Below the pieces are notes generated by a model. The model was not told the origin of the DNA. It did not search any database and worked only from the letters and a program-made list of their open reading frames with translations. This document shows positions 26,130 to 34,689 of a DNA stretch of 64,000 nt, one piece after another (position 1 is the first letter of the stretch; each line of letters begins with the position of its first letter). The DNA is taken from assembly GCA_963976875.1 (NCBI GenBank), contig CAXBML010000001.1, positions 207,064 to 271,063 on the forward strand, in the 5' to 3' direction. The stretch is from Berkiella_A sp963976875 (GTDB lineage Bacteria; Pseudomonadota; Gammaproteobacteria; Berkiellales; Berkiellaceae). Made by a program: the position numbers and the translations under genes.

Positions 26130-26648
26130 TAGGGCCTGTTGACAATTCGCTGCGCAACGCCTACGTGCCGTGGCTTGTCCACGGCATCCAGGCATTTAAA
26201 TTTCTAAATCAGCGCTTTTAGCTGTAATGTGGTTACCAATATAAAAAGTCTCAGATATAATAAGATAAATTACTTCAAGGAAGTGTCATGAAGTCATACT
26301 ATGTTTATATTTTAGCGAGCCAGAGAAACGGGACACTTTACGTGGGTTCTATAAGCGATCTTACAAGAAGAGTTTGGGCACATAAAAATAAGGTGATTCG
26401 TGGGTTTACTGAAAAATACAATGTAAATCAGCTTGTATATTATGAGGTTCATGAAATGTATGTTGAGGCTGCAAGGCGCGAAAAACGCTTTAAAAATTGA
26501 TGTAGAAAATGGAAGTTGAACTTAATAGAAGAGTTTAATCCCACTTGGCGTGACCTATACCAAGAAATCTGCTCTTAATAGCTGGATGCCGTGGACAAGC
26601 CACGGCACGTAGACGTTGTGCGGTGCAACGAATTGTCAACAGACCCTA
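26130..26648 (+). mobile_element. Repeat element copy 2, carrying a GIY-YIG gene
   Basis: About 519 bp with the same ends as the element at 17147-17553: GGGCCTGTTGACAATTC at the left and its inverse at the right, each with the GCCGTGG-CTTGT-CCACGGC hairpin. About 105 bp of the left end and about 90 bp of the right end are shared with copy 1. The interior differs: a GIY-YIG nuclease gene in place of the transposase fragment. It lies between rpoS and the amino-acid transporter operon. Confidence 0.8.
26288..26578 (+). pseudogene. GIY-YIG nuclease-domain protein, single nonsense codon
   Basis: Starts MKSYYVYILASQRNGTLYVG, the GIY-YIG signature (YVYIL and LYVG), then SDLTRRVWAHK, GFTEKYNVNQLVYYE and ARREKRFKN. 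A TGA follows at 26498-26500. In frame after it the family end continues: CRKWKLNLIEEFNPTWRDLYQEICS and stop at 26578. Family members usually have Trp at the TGA position (KxW), so one TGG to TGA change explains it. Intact it would be 96 residues, the usual size. TGA is a normal stop elsewhere in this window, so recoding is unlikely. Confidence 0.8.
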
Positions 26649-26755
26649 GGTGTTTTGAGGACATCCCTGGTAAGTATTACAACTAAAGTTATCAGAGCTA
26701 TACGGACGCTCCTGTATAAGTTCCTCTAATAAGTTTTTCAACTTGAAATTCAGGT

Positions 26756-27868
26756 ATGACTCTAAGCTTGCTTCATTCGCTGGGGAATGTAAGTATATTG
26801 AAGATATTGTCTCTGATAGGGAATTTTATTTTGAATCAACTTATTTTGAAGTACAACGTACTATTGCTGACACTGGCGGTACTGTTTAGCCCATGGGTTG
26901 TAGGCAAGGAATCTACTGGAGACACGCTTAAAATAATCAAAGAAAGAGGGCATCTTATTTGTGGCGTATCTCAAGGCTTGCCTGGCTTCTCCAATACGGA
27001 TGATCAGGGGCAATGGCAGGGCTTGGATGTGGATTTTTGTCGCGGTGTGGCAGCGGCTGTTTTTGCAGATAAAAACAAAGTTAAATTTATACCATTATCA
27101 GCAAAAGAGCGTTTTACGGCATTGCAATCGGGTGAGATTGATATATTAGCTAGAAACACAACCTGGACATTTATTCGGGATGCAACACTAGGGTTAGATT
27201 TTATTGGTGTTTTTTATTATGATGGCCAAGGTTTTATGGTCAAGAAAGATTTAGGTGTTAAAAGTGTCAATGAGCTCGGTGGTGCTATTATTTGCACAAA
27301 TGCCGGGACAACAACAGAGCTTAATATTGCGGATTATTTTCAAACCCACGGGTTAAAATATCAAATCGTGACTTTTGAAAAAAGTGATGAGACAGTAACA
27401 GCCTATGAAGCAGGGCGCTGCGATGTGTTTTCCACTGACAAGTCCGGTCTTTACTCATATGGTTTACAGCTGAAGAATAAAAAAGATCATGTGATCTTAC
27501 CAGAAATTATTTCTAAAGAGCCATTAGGCCCCGTGGTGCGTCAAGGGGACGATCAATGGGCGAATATTGTTCGATGGACTCTATTCTCATTGATAAATGC
27601 GGAAGAATTGAAACTGACCCAAGCCAATATTAAAGAAAAGTTAAATAGTCAAAATCCTAATATTCAACGCTTTGTTGGCTCTCAAGGTGCTTTTGGGCAG
27701 AAGATTGGTCTATCTAATGACTGGGCTTACCAAATTATTCTTCAAGTTGGGAATTATAATGATATTTTTGATCGTAATTTAGGGACACAGACACCTCTTA
27801 AAGTTGAGCGGGGAATGAACCGTCTTTGGACTGAGGGTGGGATATTATATGCGCCACCACTTAGATAA
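26756..27868 (+). CDS. aapJ: Amino-acid ABC transporter, substrate-binding protein (AapJ-like)
   Basis: Periplasmic binding protein (family 3) of a polar/general L-amino-acid importer. Seen: LKIIKERGHLICGVSQGLPGFS, the GLDVDFCRGVAAAVF motif, RFTALQSGEIDILARNTTWT and YEAGRCDVFSTDKSGL, all typical of AapJ. The first ATG (26756) gives a long N-terminus; a TTG at 26831 with AGGG upstream would give a cleaner signal peptide (NQLILKYNVLLLTLAVLFS). First gene of a four-gene transporter operon just right of the repeat element. Confidence 0.9.
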   Translation: MTLSLLHSLGNVSILKILSLIGNFILNQLILKYNVLLLTLAVLFSPWVVGKESTGDTLKIIKERGHLICGVSQGLPGFSNTDDQGQWQGLDVDFCRGVAAAVFADKNKVKFIPLSAKERFTALQSGEIDILARNTTWTFIRDATLGLDFIGVFYYDGQGFMVKKDLGVKSVNELGGAIICTNAGTTTELNIADYFQTHGLKYQIVTFEKSDETVTAYEAGRCDVFSTDKSGLYSYGLQLKNKKDHVILPEIISKEPLGPVVRQGDDQWANIVRWTLFSLINAEELKLTQANIKEKLNSQNPNIQRFVGSQGAFGQKIGLSNDWAYQIILQVGNYNDIFDRNLGTQTPLKVERGMNRLWTEGGILYAPPLR

Positions 27869-27931
27869 TATTATTTTCACTTCTCAATATCATCCATACT
27901 CTATTTCCTTCCAGTGGGGGGAATGTATCCT

Positions 27932-29086
27932 ATGATAAAAAAAGAACCTTTCTGGGACAATGAAAACTTTAGGCTGCAGTTAGCGCAATGTGTTGTGTTT
28001 ATCTGTGTGGCATATTTGTTTTACAGCTTGTACAGCAATTTACAACATAATCTTAATTCCCGTGGCATTACTTCTGGCTTTGAATTTTTAAATGATACTG
28101 CTGGTTTTAATATTATAATGCATTTAATTGACTATAATGAGCGGTCTACTTATTTGCGTACATTTTTGGTTGGTTTGTTAAACACACTGCTTGTATCCAG
28201 CATTGGCATTGTGATCGCCACTATACTGGGGGTGATTATAGGGGTTGCTCGCGTGTCTCATAATTGGCTATGGTCCAAGTTAGCTCTAGTGTACGTAGAA
28301 GCTTTGAGAAATATCCCGTTATTGCTTCAAATATTTTTTTGGTATTTTGTTGTGCTGCGAGCGGCACCGCATCCTAAGCAAGCAGTCAACTTTGGCGATG
28401 TTATCTATATCACGAATAGAGGTATTTATCTTCCGAAGCCTGAAGCCCTGGCTATCTTTGCTTTAGTTATTTTTGTTTTTTTAACCTATTGGGTTCTTAG
28501 TTTTATCGCAAAACAATTACTAAAAAGACATTCACCCGAGTCCATTGGTATTCGTCGAATATATCATTGCCAGCAATTTTTATTGGGATTATGTGGTGTG
28601 GGTATGATTGGGATATTGTGGCAAACAAATTGGAACATACCTGAGCTTCGAGGCTTTAACTTTCAAGGTGGTTTTGTTCTTATACCAGAGTTTTTAGCTT
28701 TGTTGTTTGCTTTGAGTCTATATACTGCTGCGTTTATTGCCGAAATTGTTCGTTCTGGTATTTTGGCTATTCCTAAAGGACAGTGGGAAGCTGCAAAAGC
28801 GTTAGGCTTAAATGCCAGGCAAGTTATGAAATTAGTGATTTTACCCCAGGCAACTAAAGTTATTCTACCACCCTTAACAAACCAATATTTGAACTTGTCT
28901 AAAAACTCATCTTTGGCAGCGGCAGTGGCCTACCCAGATTTAATCTCAGTATTTGCGGGTACGGTTTTAAATCAAACCGGGCAGGCGATAGAAATTATTG
29001 GCATGACAATGGCGGTCTATTTAACGATAAGTTTAAGTATTTCTTTTGTTATGTTTTTATATGAAAAGAAAACCAATTGGGGATGA
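27932..29086 (+). CDS. aapQ: Amino-acid ABC transporter permease (AapQ-like)
   Basis: Inner-membrane permease of the HisM/AapQ type, 384 residues. The frame opens with GTG at 27914 and ATG at 27923, but the G-rich ribosome-binding site at 27916-27921 best serves the ATG at 27932. About eight membrane segments. The binding-protein-dependent transport signature, EAAKALGLNARQVMKLVILPQATKV, lies near residue 285. Periplasmic insert between early segments, as in AapQ. It pairs with the next permease as a heterodimer. Confidence 0.9.
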   Translation: MIKKEPFWDNENFRLQLAQCVVFICVAYLFYSLYSNLQHNLNSRGITSGFEFLNDTAGFNIIMHLIDYNERSTYLRTFLVGLLNTLLVSSIGIVIATILGVIIGVARVSHNWLWSKLALVYVEALRNIPLLLQIFFWYFVVLRAAPHPKQAVNFGDVIYITNRGIYLPKPEALAIFALVIFVFLTYWVLSFIAKQLLKRHSPESIGIRRIYHCQQFLLGLCGVGMIGILWQTNWNIPELRGFNFQGGFVLIPEFLALLFALSLYTAAFIAEIVRSGILAIPKGQWEAAKALGLNARQVMKLVILPQATKVILPPLTNQYLNLSKNSSLAAAVAYPDLISVFAGTVLNQTGQAIEIIGMTMAVYLTISLSISFVMFLYEKKTNWG

Positions 29087-29092
29087 TCTGAC

Positions 29093-30145
29093 TTGAAAGA
29101 CAAAAGCCGACAAATTTATTGGTGGTGTAAAGAAAATTTATTTGCAACCTATTTTCAAGGCCTCTTGTCTATTCTTGGCATATATCTGATTGCTTGGTTA
29201 GTATGGCAATTTTTGATTTGGGGCATTTTTGACGCGACTTTTGTGGGCAAAGATATCAGCAGTTGCGAACGGCCAGGTGCTTGCTGGGCGATGGTGACAG
29301 CTCGCTGGGAGCAATTTATATACGGTTTTTATCCTGAAGGATCCCGCTGGCGAGTTAACCTGTCATGTATTTTATTTTTTGTTACGTTTCTAATTATTGC
29401 TTTTTCTAAGATAAGTACCAAATTAAAATTTGTTGTGTTGATTGTTAATTTATTCGTAATCACTAGTTTGTTAATGGGGGGGTACTGGGGATTAGACGTT
29501 GTAAAAACCGAAGAATGGGGCGGTTTGTTTTTAACTTTGGTTTTAGCGTTTGGTGGTATTATAGCCGCGTTCCCAATTGCACTACTTCTTGCATTAGGAC
29601 GTCAGTCTGAGTTAAAAATTATCAAAACATTATGTGTGGTTTTTATTGAGACAGTACGTGGCGTACCCTTAATTTCAGTTTTATTTATGGCCTCATTTAT
29701 GTTGCCATTATTCTTGCCCGAGGGCATTAACTTCGACAAGTTACTGAGAGCTATGGTTGGCATTACTTTATTCCAAGCCGCCTATTTGGCCGAAGTCATT
29801 CGAGGTGGATTAAATGCTTTGTCTAAGGGACAGTTTGAAGCTAGTGTTGCAATTGGTTTAAATTATTGGCAAATGATGCGTTTAATCATATTGCCGCAGG
29901 CTTTGCGTCTGATGATACCGGGGATTGTGAATACATTTATTGCATTGTTTAAAGATACAACATTAGTTTTGATTATTGGTTTATTTGATTTTTTAGGTAT
30001 TGTTCAATCAGCCATCACAGATCCAAAGTGGATTGGCAGTGCATTAGAAGCATATGTATTTTGTGCGATAGTGTATTGGGTTTTTTGTTATAGTATGTCA
30101 GCCTACAGCCAACATCTTGAGAAAAAGTTAAAAGTGAGTCGATGA
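29093..30145 (+). CDS. aapM: Amino-acid ABC transporter permease (AapM-like)
   Basis: 350 residues starting at a TTG 7 bp after aapQ. Membrane segments flank a conserved periplasmic part with RPGACWAMVTARWEQFIYGFYP, characteristic of AapM. The permease signature is EASVAIGLNYWQMMRLIILPQALR. It ends in TGA overlapping the ATG of the ATPase gene by 4 bp, so the two are translationally coupled. Confidence 0.9.
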   Translation: MKDKSRQIYWWCKENLFATYFQGLLSILGIYLIAWLVWQFLIWGIFDATFVGKDISSCERPGACWAMVTARWEQFIYGFYPEGSRWRVNLSCILFFVTFLIIAFSKISTKLKFVVLIVNLFVITSLLMGGYWGLDVVKTEEWGGLFLTLVLAFGGIIAAFPIALLLALGRQSELKIIKTLCVVFIETVRGVPLISVLFMASFMLPLFLPEGINFDKLLRAMVGITLFQAAYLAEVIRGGLNALSKGQFEASVAIGLNYWQMMRLIILPQALRLMIPGIVNTFIALFKDTTLVLIIGLFDFLGIVQSAITDPKWIGSALEAYVFCAIVYWVFCYSMSAYSQHLEKKLKVSR

Positions 30146-30900
30146 TGCATTTAGAAGAGGAAGAACAATGGGCGATTGATATTCGTCATTTGCATAAATG
30201 GTACCAGGACTTTCACGTGTTAAAAGATATCAACCTGAAAGTAAAGCGAGGCGGAAAGGTTGTTATTTGTGGACCTTCTGGTTCGGGGAAATCCACTTTG
30301 ATTCGTTGTATCAATCGCTTGGAAAAGCATCAAAAAGGTGACATTCATGTATTGGGACTAGAAGTTGCCAATAATGTTAAGGCACTAAGCCAATTACACC
30401 AACGTGTCGGTATGGTTTTTCAGCAATTTAACTTATTCCCTCACTTGACCATTCTTGAAAATATCATGCTAGCGCCTGTGCATGTACAGAAAAAATCACC
30501 GCAAGCAGTCAAAGCATTAGCCATGCAATATTTAGAGCGTGTCAAAATACCAGAGCAAGCAAAAAAATATCCTAGTGAATTATCAGGTGGTCAACAACAA
30601 AGGGTGGCGATTGCCCGGTCGCTTTGTATGCAGCCAGAAATAATGCTTTTTGATGAGCCTACGTCGGCGCTAGATCCTGAAATGATCAAAGAAGTACTTG
30701 ATGTCATGACTGATTTGGCTGTAGAAGGTATGACTATGATCTGTGTGACCCATGAGATGGGGTTTGCCAAAAGTGTCGCGGATGAGATATTGTTTATGGC
30801 GGATGGGGAAATCGTTGAGAAAGCCCCGCCAGGGGAGTTTTTTAATCATCCAAAACATGAGCGTACCAAGTTGTTTTTAAGTCAAATTATAGCGCATTAA
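30142..30900 (+). CDS. aapP: Amino-acid ABC transporter ATP-binding protein (AapP-like)
   Basis: 252-residue ATPase of the polar amino-acid family. Walker A GPSGSGKST near residue 46, Q-loop QQFNLFPHLTILENI, signature LSGGQQQRVAIARSL, Walker B MLFDEPTSALDPE, H-loop VTHEMGFA. Last gene of the aapJQMP-like operon, with its start overlapping the aapM stop by 4 bp. Energises uptake of amino acids, a main carbon source for intracellular Legionellales. Confidence 0.94.
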   Translation: MMHLEEEEQWAIDIRHLHKWYQDFHVLKDINLKVKRGGKVVICGPSGSGKSTLIRCINRLEKHQKGDIHVLGLEVANNVKALSQLHQRVGMVFQQFNLFPHLTILENIMLAPVHVQKKSPQAVKALAMQYLERVKIPEQAKKYPSELSGGQQQRVAIARSLCMQPEIMLFDEPTSALDPEMIKEVLDVMTDLAVEGMTMICVTHEMGFAKSVADEILFMADGEIVEKAPPGEFFNHPKHERTKLFLSQIIAH

Positions 30901-31006
30901 GCTTAATACAGAGCAGCTACACTGTTAGTTGGCTAACAGCTGTGCTACCATCCGCCCATTTATATACAAAATTAATGATATTTAACTGCAAAATTAGAGA
31001 GTCAGC

Positions 31007-33256
31007 ATGGTTTCTAAAGTGAATAAATCTAAAGAGAACGCCCCGACTAATACGGAAAAAAAACAGCCGGTTCTTGATCGGGTTTATACCTGGGAAGACG
31101 ATAATATTGATGACATTTTTGAAGCCAAAAATACGACTATGGTCGATGATAGCCTCGAAGGAGTTTATTCTACGGCTGCTATAGCAGAGTTAGATGATAA
31201 TGAAGATAGCTCGATTTTGGCATTTAATGAATTAGCAGCCGCCTCAGACGAACCAGAGGCAGCGTCAAAAAGTGACAAATTACAAGCATGGATAGAGAGC
31301 ATTGAAGATTTATATGGTGAGCCTGAAGCAAATTCAGTACAAAATTCTGGTTCTCAAGCTGTTCTTCATATTAACCATAAATTCCCTTTGCATTATTTAG
31401 CGGCGCATGGGGATATTACAAACTTAACGCTTTTACTTGAAAACTCATATATCGACACAAGAGATACCTTAGATAGTACGCCTTTGCATGTGGCTATATT
31501 AAGCAACCAGCAAGCTGTCGTTGAGTTGCTAGTAGATAACGGTGCTAATATTAATGCTTTGGCTTACGATGGCTATAGTCCTCTAATGTTAGCCATTAAA
31601 AAGCAGCACCTTGATACTGTCGATTACTTATTATCAAATGATGACATTCAGATTGAGTCAGGGGAACTGTGGTTAACATTTGAATTATTAATGGAAGCGG
31701 TTGAAAATTCTGATGGCAACGAAACGAGTGCACTACAACATATTTTAAGTATAGTAGAACGAATGGCTGCATTAATGGAAGTCGCTATTTTTGAAGATGA
31801 AGATTATCATCCCGTCACTGGTGAATTGGTCATTGATTCTATTCCTATTTCTTTAGGGTTAGAAATGCAAGCTGTTAATATTAAAAATCCTCTTATTAGA
31901 GATATGATGTTACAAACAGTCAAAAATATTCAAGCTTTTGATCATAGCCATGAACCCTATGTTCAAACAAAACTATTAACCCATATGTTCGCTGTAGAAG
32001 GTAACTTTGAGCTTGCGCATTCAAATGTAAATAACTTAGGCAGTTATCATCTTACATCAATAGAAGCCGAAGGTTTTGTCGGCGCTTATACGGTTCCAGC
32101 TGCTCAGAAATATCTTGAGCAATATCTAGAAACAAAACAACATGACTTAAGTCCAGAGCAAGCAATAAGCTTTAACCACCTAAAGCTCGTTTTATCAGAA
32201 GCATCTACTTTAACCCAAGCCTCTCGAAGTGATGATTTGATTCAACATTTATTTGAGCAATTCCAGCAAGGTGAGATACTTTTCATCCCCACAGGCTGGG
32301 AAGGTCATTTTGTTGTTAATATTATCGATGCTAAAAATGGTTATTTTATTACCTCAAATACAGGGCAGGCTTATGATAACTTTGAATCGGGCTCCATTGT
32401 TTATAAGATGCACCACCCTGAGAAAATCACACCAGAAAATATAGAACAAATAGCGAACAATGAAGATCGCTTTGCTTTAGAATACGAGTTTTTCTATGAG
32501 CTCGGTCTGGAGGAGATAGCGGTATTGCCAGCATCCCATCAAACTGTAGGAAATTGCGCCTGGAGAAGTGTTGAAGTGGCAGTGGAAGCTTTCACTTATT
32601 TAGACTTATTAGAACGTGGCTATGATGCCAGTAACGCGTCTGAGCTAGCACAACAGTGGTATCAAGATTGGTTTGATTTTACAAAGGAAAGCCATTTGGT
32701 AGATTATCTTACAAGCAATGAAAATATCGATATTAATTTATTGGGCAATCTGCTGGTACAAGGCCACCCAAGCTTGTTTCACATTGAACTAGAGCCAGAG
32801 TTGGATTTTGATTTTGACTTCGATTTTGCTGCTGATAGTAGTGTCAATGGCAGTGGTAACTTAAATATTCCTGTGTCCGCACATGAACTGCACACCGCTA
32901 ATCTTATTATCCAAGCATTAGCTCAGCCCCAGTATGCTGATGATGTTGGGGGCTTATTGGAAAATTTCTCAGCGGCAAAGTCAGAGTTAATCTCTTTATT
33001 CTCCACTTACAATTTGGCGATAAGTAAAAATTCCAACCTGGAAGCAACAGTAGAGAACTTTGAGCCGTCTCTTAGCATGAATACAGAGAGTACAACAATT
33101 CAGCTGGATGATGTTGTACAGCAGGATGATTTATTTCAAGACGACAATACATCTGACGCATGCGCTATTGTCCATGAGGTTGATATCTTACCAATTACGC
33201 CGGCTACGATTTATGAACAACCAGTCGAGTCCCATGCATTAATAGAAGTGTATTGA
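31007..33256 (+). CDS. Ankyrin-repeat protein with cysteine-protease-like domain, putative effector
   Basis: 749 residues. An acidic, low-complexity N-terminus (1-110), then about three ankyrin repeats (125-210: FPLHYLAAHGDITNLTLLLE, STPLHVAILSNQQAVVELLV, YSPLMLAIKKQHLDTVDYLL). After a helical linker comes a domain with GHFVVNII (His434), an SNTG strand near 450-453 and SHQTVGNCAW (Gln512, Cys517). That order of His, Asn/Asp, Gln, Cys is what CE-clan cysteine proteases and acetyltransferases show, and the same motifs recur in the protein at 40577-43099. A short FDFDFDF run lies near 601. Legionella AnkH also joins ankyrin repeats to a protease-like domain. No signal peptide, so a Dot/Icm substrate is plausible. 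Confidence 0.72.
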   Translation: MVSKVNKSKENAPTNTEKKQPVLDRVYTWEDDNIDDIFEAKNTTMVDDSLEGVYSTAAIAELDDNEDSSILAFNELAAASDEPEAASKSDKLQAWIESIEDLYGEPEANSVQNSGSQAVLHINHKFPLHYLAAHGDITNLTLLLENSYIDTRDTLDSTPLHVAILSNQQAVVELLVDNGANINALAYDGYSPLMLAIKKQHLDTVDYLLSNDDIQIESGELWLTFELLMEAVENSDGNETSALQHILSIVERMAALMEVAIFEDEDYHPVTGELVIDSIPISLGLEMQAVNIKNPLIRDMMLQTVKNIQAFDHSHEPYVQTKLLTHMFAVEGNFELAHSNVNNLGSYHLTSIEAEGFVGAYTVPAAQKYLEQYLETKQHDLSPEQAISFNHLKLVLSEASTLTQASRSDDLIQHLFEQFQQGEILFIPTGWEGHFVVNIIDAKNGYFITSNTGQAYDNFESGSIVYKMHHPEKITPENIEQIANNEDRFALEYEFFYELGLEEIAVLPASHQTVGNCAWRSVEVAVEAFTYLDLLERGYDASNASELAQQWYQDWFDFTKESHLVDYLTSNENIDINLLGNLLVQGHPSLFHIELEPELDFDFDFDFAADSSVNGSGNLNIPVSAHELHTANLIIQALAQPQYADDVGGLLENFSAAKSELISLFSTYNLAISKNSNLEATVENFEPSLSMNTESTTIQLDDVVQQDDLFQDDNTSDACAIVHEVDILPITPATIYEQPVESHALIEVY

Positions 33257-33358
33257 GATGTAAGTGGTGTGTAGAGCGCCCCTTGCTGTCGCATTGCAAC
33301 ATATTGTTTTGTTGTGGTAAAATTGCGCCGTCTTTACTAAATCAATGTGGGTATATGG

Positions 33359-33994
33359 ATGTTAAATGGCGCACAAAATAAATCAAAAAAAGATGGTATT
33401 CATCAATTTTTAAAATCCTTTCCTTGGTGGTATAGCTTGGTCAAGTGGCTTGTACCAATTGCTGTGGGTGCGACCTCTGCCTTACTGATTGGTGGTGTGA
33501 CAACCGGCATGATTGGATTGCCTGCTTTTTTATCGGGTTTAGGAGCTTTGCCAGTTTTATATGCCAATATTAGCGCGTTTGGCGCTTTCTCTTTATTAGG
33601 TATCTCAATGATAACGGTTGCGACCATCACGGGCGGTGCTGCAGGATTTATGACTCGAATTGCTTTATTCCCGTTGGTGGAGACTATGGCGCATGAAAAT
33701 TTTAAAGCGGTTGGAATATTCCAAGCTTTAACCCTCAATGATCAAGAGAAAAGATTTACTAATTTGAGAGCAGAATATGATGGTGCTCTGGTTGAACTAG
33801 ACACTGAAAATAAGCGGCTTAAGCAAGAAGTATACGAGCTTACAAAGCCAAGTGCTACAGACCCTGTGTTGTTAAGTGGTGCGGCGAAATATACTCGTGA
33901 AGCAGAAATAAGCCCTTCAAGCTCAAATGATGAGTTGGGTGCTACCCCCAAAGCTGCAGCAGACACCGTAGATACTCGACTTAAACATTCTTAA
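33359..33994 (+). CDS. Membrane protein with C-terminal coiled coil, unknown function
   Basis: 211 residues from the ATG at 33359 (a GTG 12 bp upstream is in frame). Two or three hydrophobic segments, about 25-50 and 60-105 (WLVPIAVGATSALLIGGV, FSLLGISMITVATITGG), then a short coiled coil (EYDGALVELDTENKRLKQEV) and a disordered Ser/Ala-rich tail. It lies about 100 bp after the ankyrin protein on the same strand. The layout is reminiscent of the coiled-coil membrane protein at 16285-17013. No family recognised; an effector or membrane scaffold are both possible. Confidence 0.6.
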   Translation: MLNGAQNKSKKDGIHQFLKSFPWWYSLVKWLVPIAVGATSALLIGGVTTGMIGLPAFLSGLGALPVLYANISAFGAFSLLGISMITVATITGGAAGFMTRIALFPLVETMAHENFKAVGIFQALTLNDQEKRFTNLRAEYDGALVELDTENKRLKQEVYELTKPSATDPVLLSGAAKYTREAEISPSSSNDELGATPKAAADTVDTRLKHS

Positions 33995-34043
33995 CAATTC
34001 GTTTTTATATTTTTCCCTCTCTTTAAAATAGTAAAGGGGGGGC

Positions 34044-34490
34044 TCACACTGTCTCTTCAAGTTGTTTTAGTTTTGAGCGTAAAATTTTATTTTCTTTGCG
34101 TAAAAACTCATTGGATTTTAGTAGCCTGTCAAATTGCTTGGCATAATGTAAACTGATATCAATAATTTGATTTGTCAGATCTAATTGAGCTTTGTTGGAC
34201 ATAGAAGATGAATCAGACGTCGTTTGTAAAGGCTCATGTTCTTGTGTCGTACCTGTTGTAGATTTACTTTTTGTTTGGGGATTTGGAGAGTGATATTGTT
34301 TCCAAGTTGTGAGATAGCGCCTGATGTCAGAGTTGCTTCCTCGCTTATAGCCCGAATTAACAAGTTGTTCACCTATGGCATAATAGGTTAAGTTTTTACT
34401 TTTAGATTTTAGATAGTCGCAGGCTTCCCAAACTTCTTTTTCCTTTCTCGTTCTTGCATTCATCCGACTTACAAGTCTGTTTGTTTTCAA
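34044..34490 (-). CDS. KfrA-like DNA-binding protein
   Basis: 148 residues from a TTG at 34490 that has an excellent GGAGG eight bases upstream; a longer frame reaches 34550. Residues ~14-75 (KEVWEACDYLKSKSKNLTY, AIGEQLVNSGYKRGSNSDIRRYLTTWKQY) resemble the N-terminal helix-turn-helix domain of KfrA-type proteins. A Ser/Thr/Gln linker and a C-terminal coiled coil (KSNEFLRKENKILRSKLKQL) follow. KfrA proteins bind DNA on plasmids and some chromosomes. Divergent from ispG; target unknown. Confidence 0.65.
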   Translation of the reverse strand: MKTNRLVSRMNARTRKEKEVWEACDYLKSKSKNLTYYAIGEQLVNSGYKRGSNSDIRRYLTTWKQYHSPNPQTKSKSTTGTTQEHEPLQTTSDSSSMSNKAQLDLTNQIIDISLHYAKQFDRLLKSNEFLRKENKILRSKLKQLEETV

Positions 34491-34689
34491 TTTAATGCCC
34501 TCCAAGTCAAAGAAACACAATCCATATCTTATTTTATAACATGTTCTCAAAATTAGGGCAAAGTTACAGTTTTAAGTTGCGCTAAAGCGCTGGCCAATAG
34601 AGACAATATTGAGTTTTTGTGATATTGTTTTCGCAAACAAAGCTATCCAGCTAATCAAGTAACTCATTTTATTGTGGGAGCAATACCAG

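Noticed and set aside
26288..26578. TGA in the GIY-YIG gene as recoded Trp
   Set aside because: TGA is the normal stop of other intact genes here, for example the HDOD gene (12542) and the AapM-like permease (30145). A nonsense mutation is simpler.
30922..30939. Terminator after the AapP-like gene
   Set aside because: CTGTTAG-TTGG-CTAACAG is a perfect short stem but is followed by mixed sequence, not T residues.
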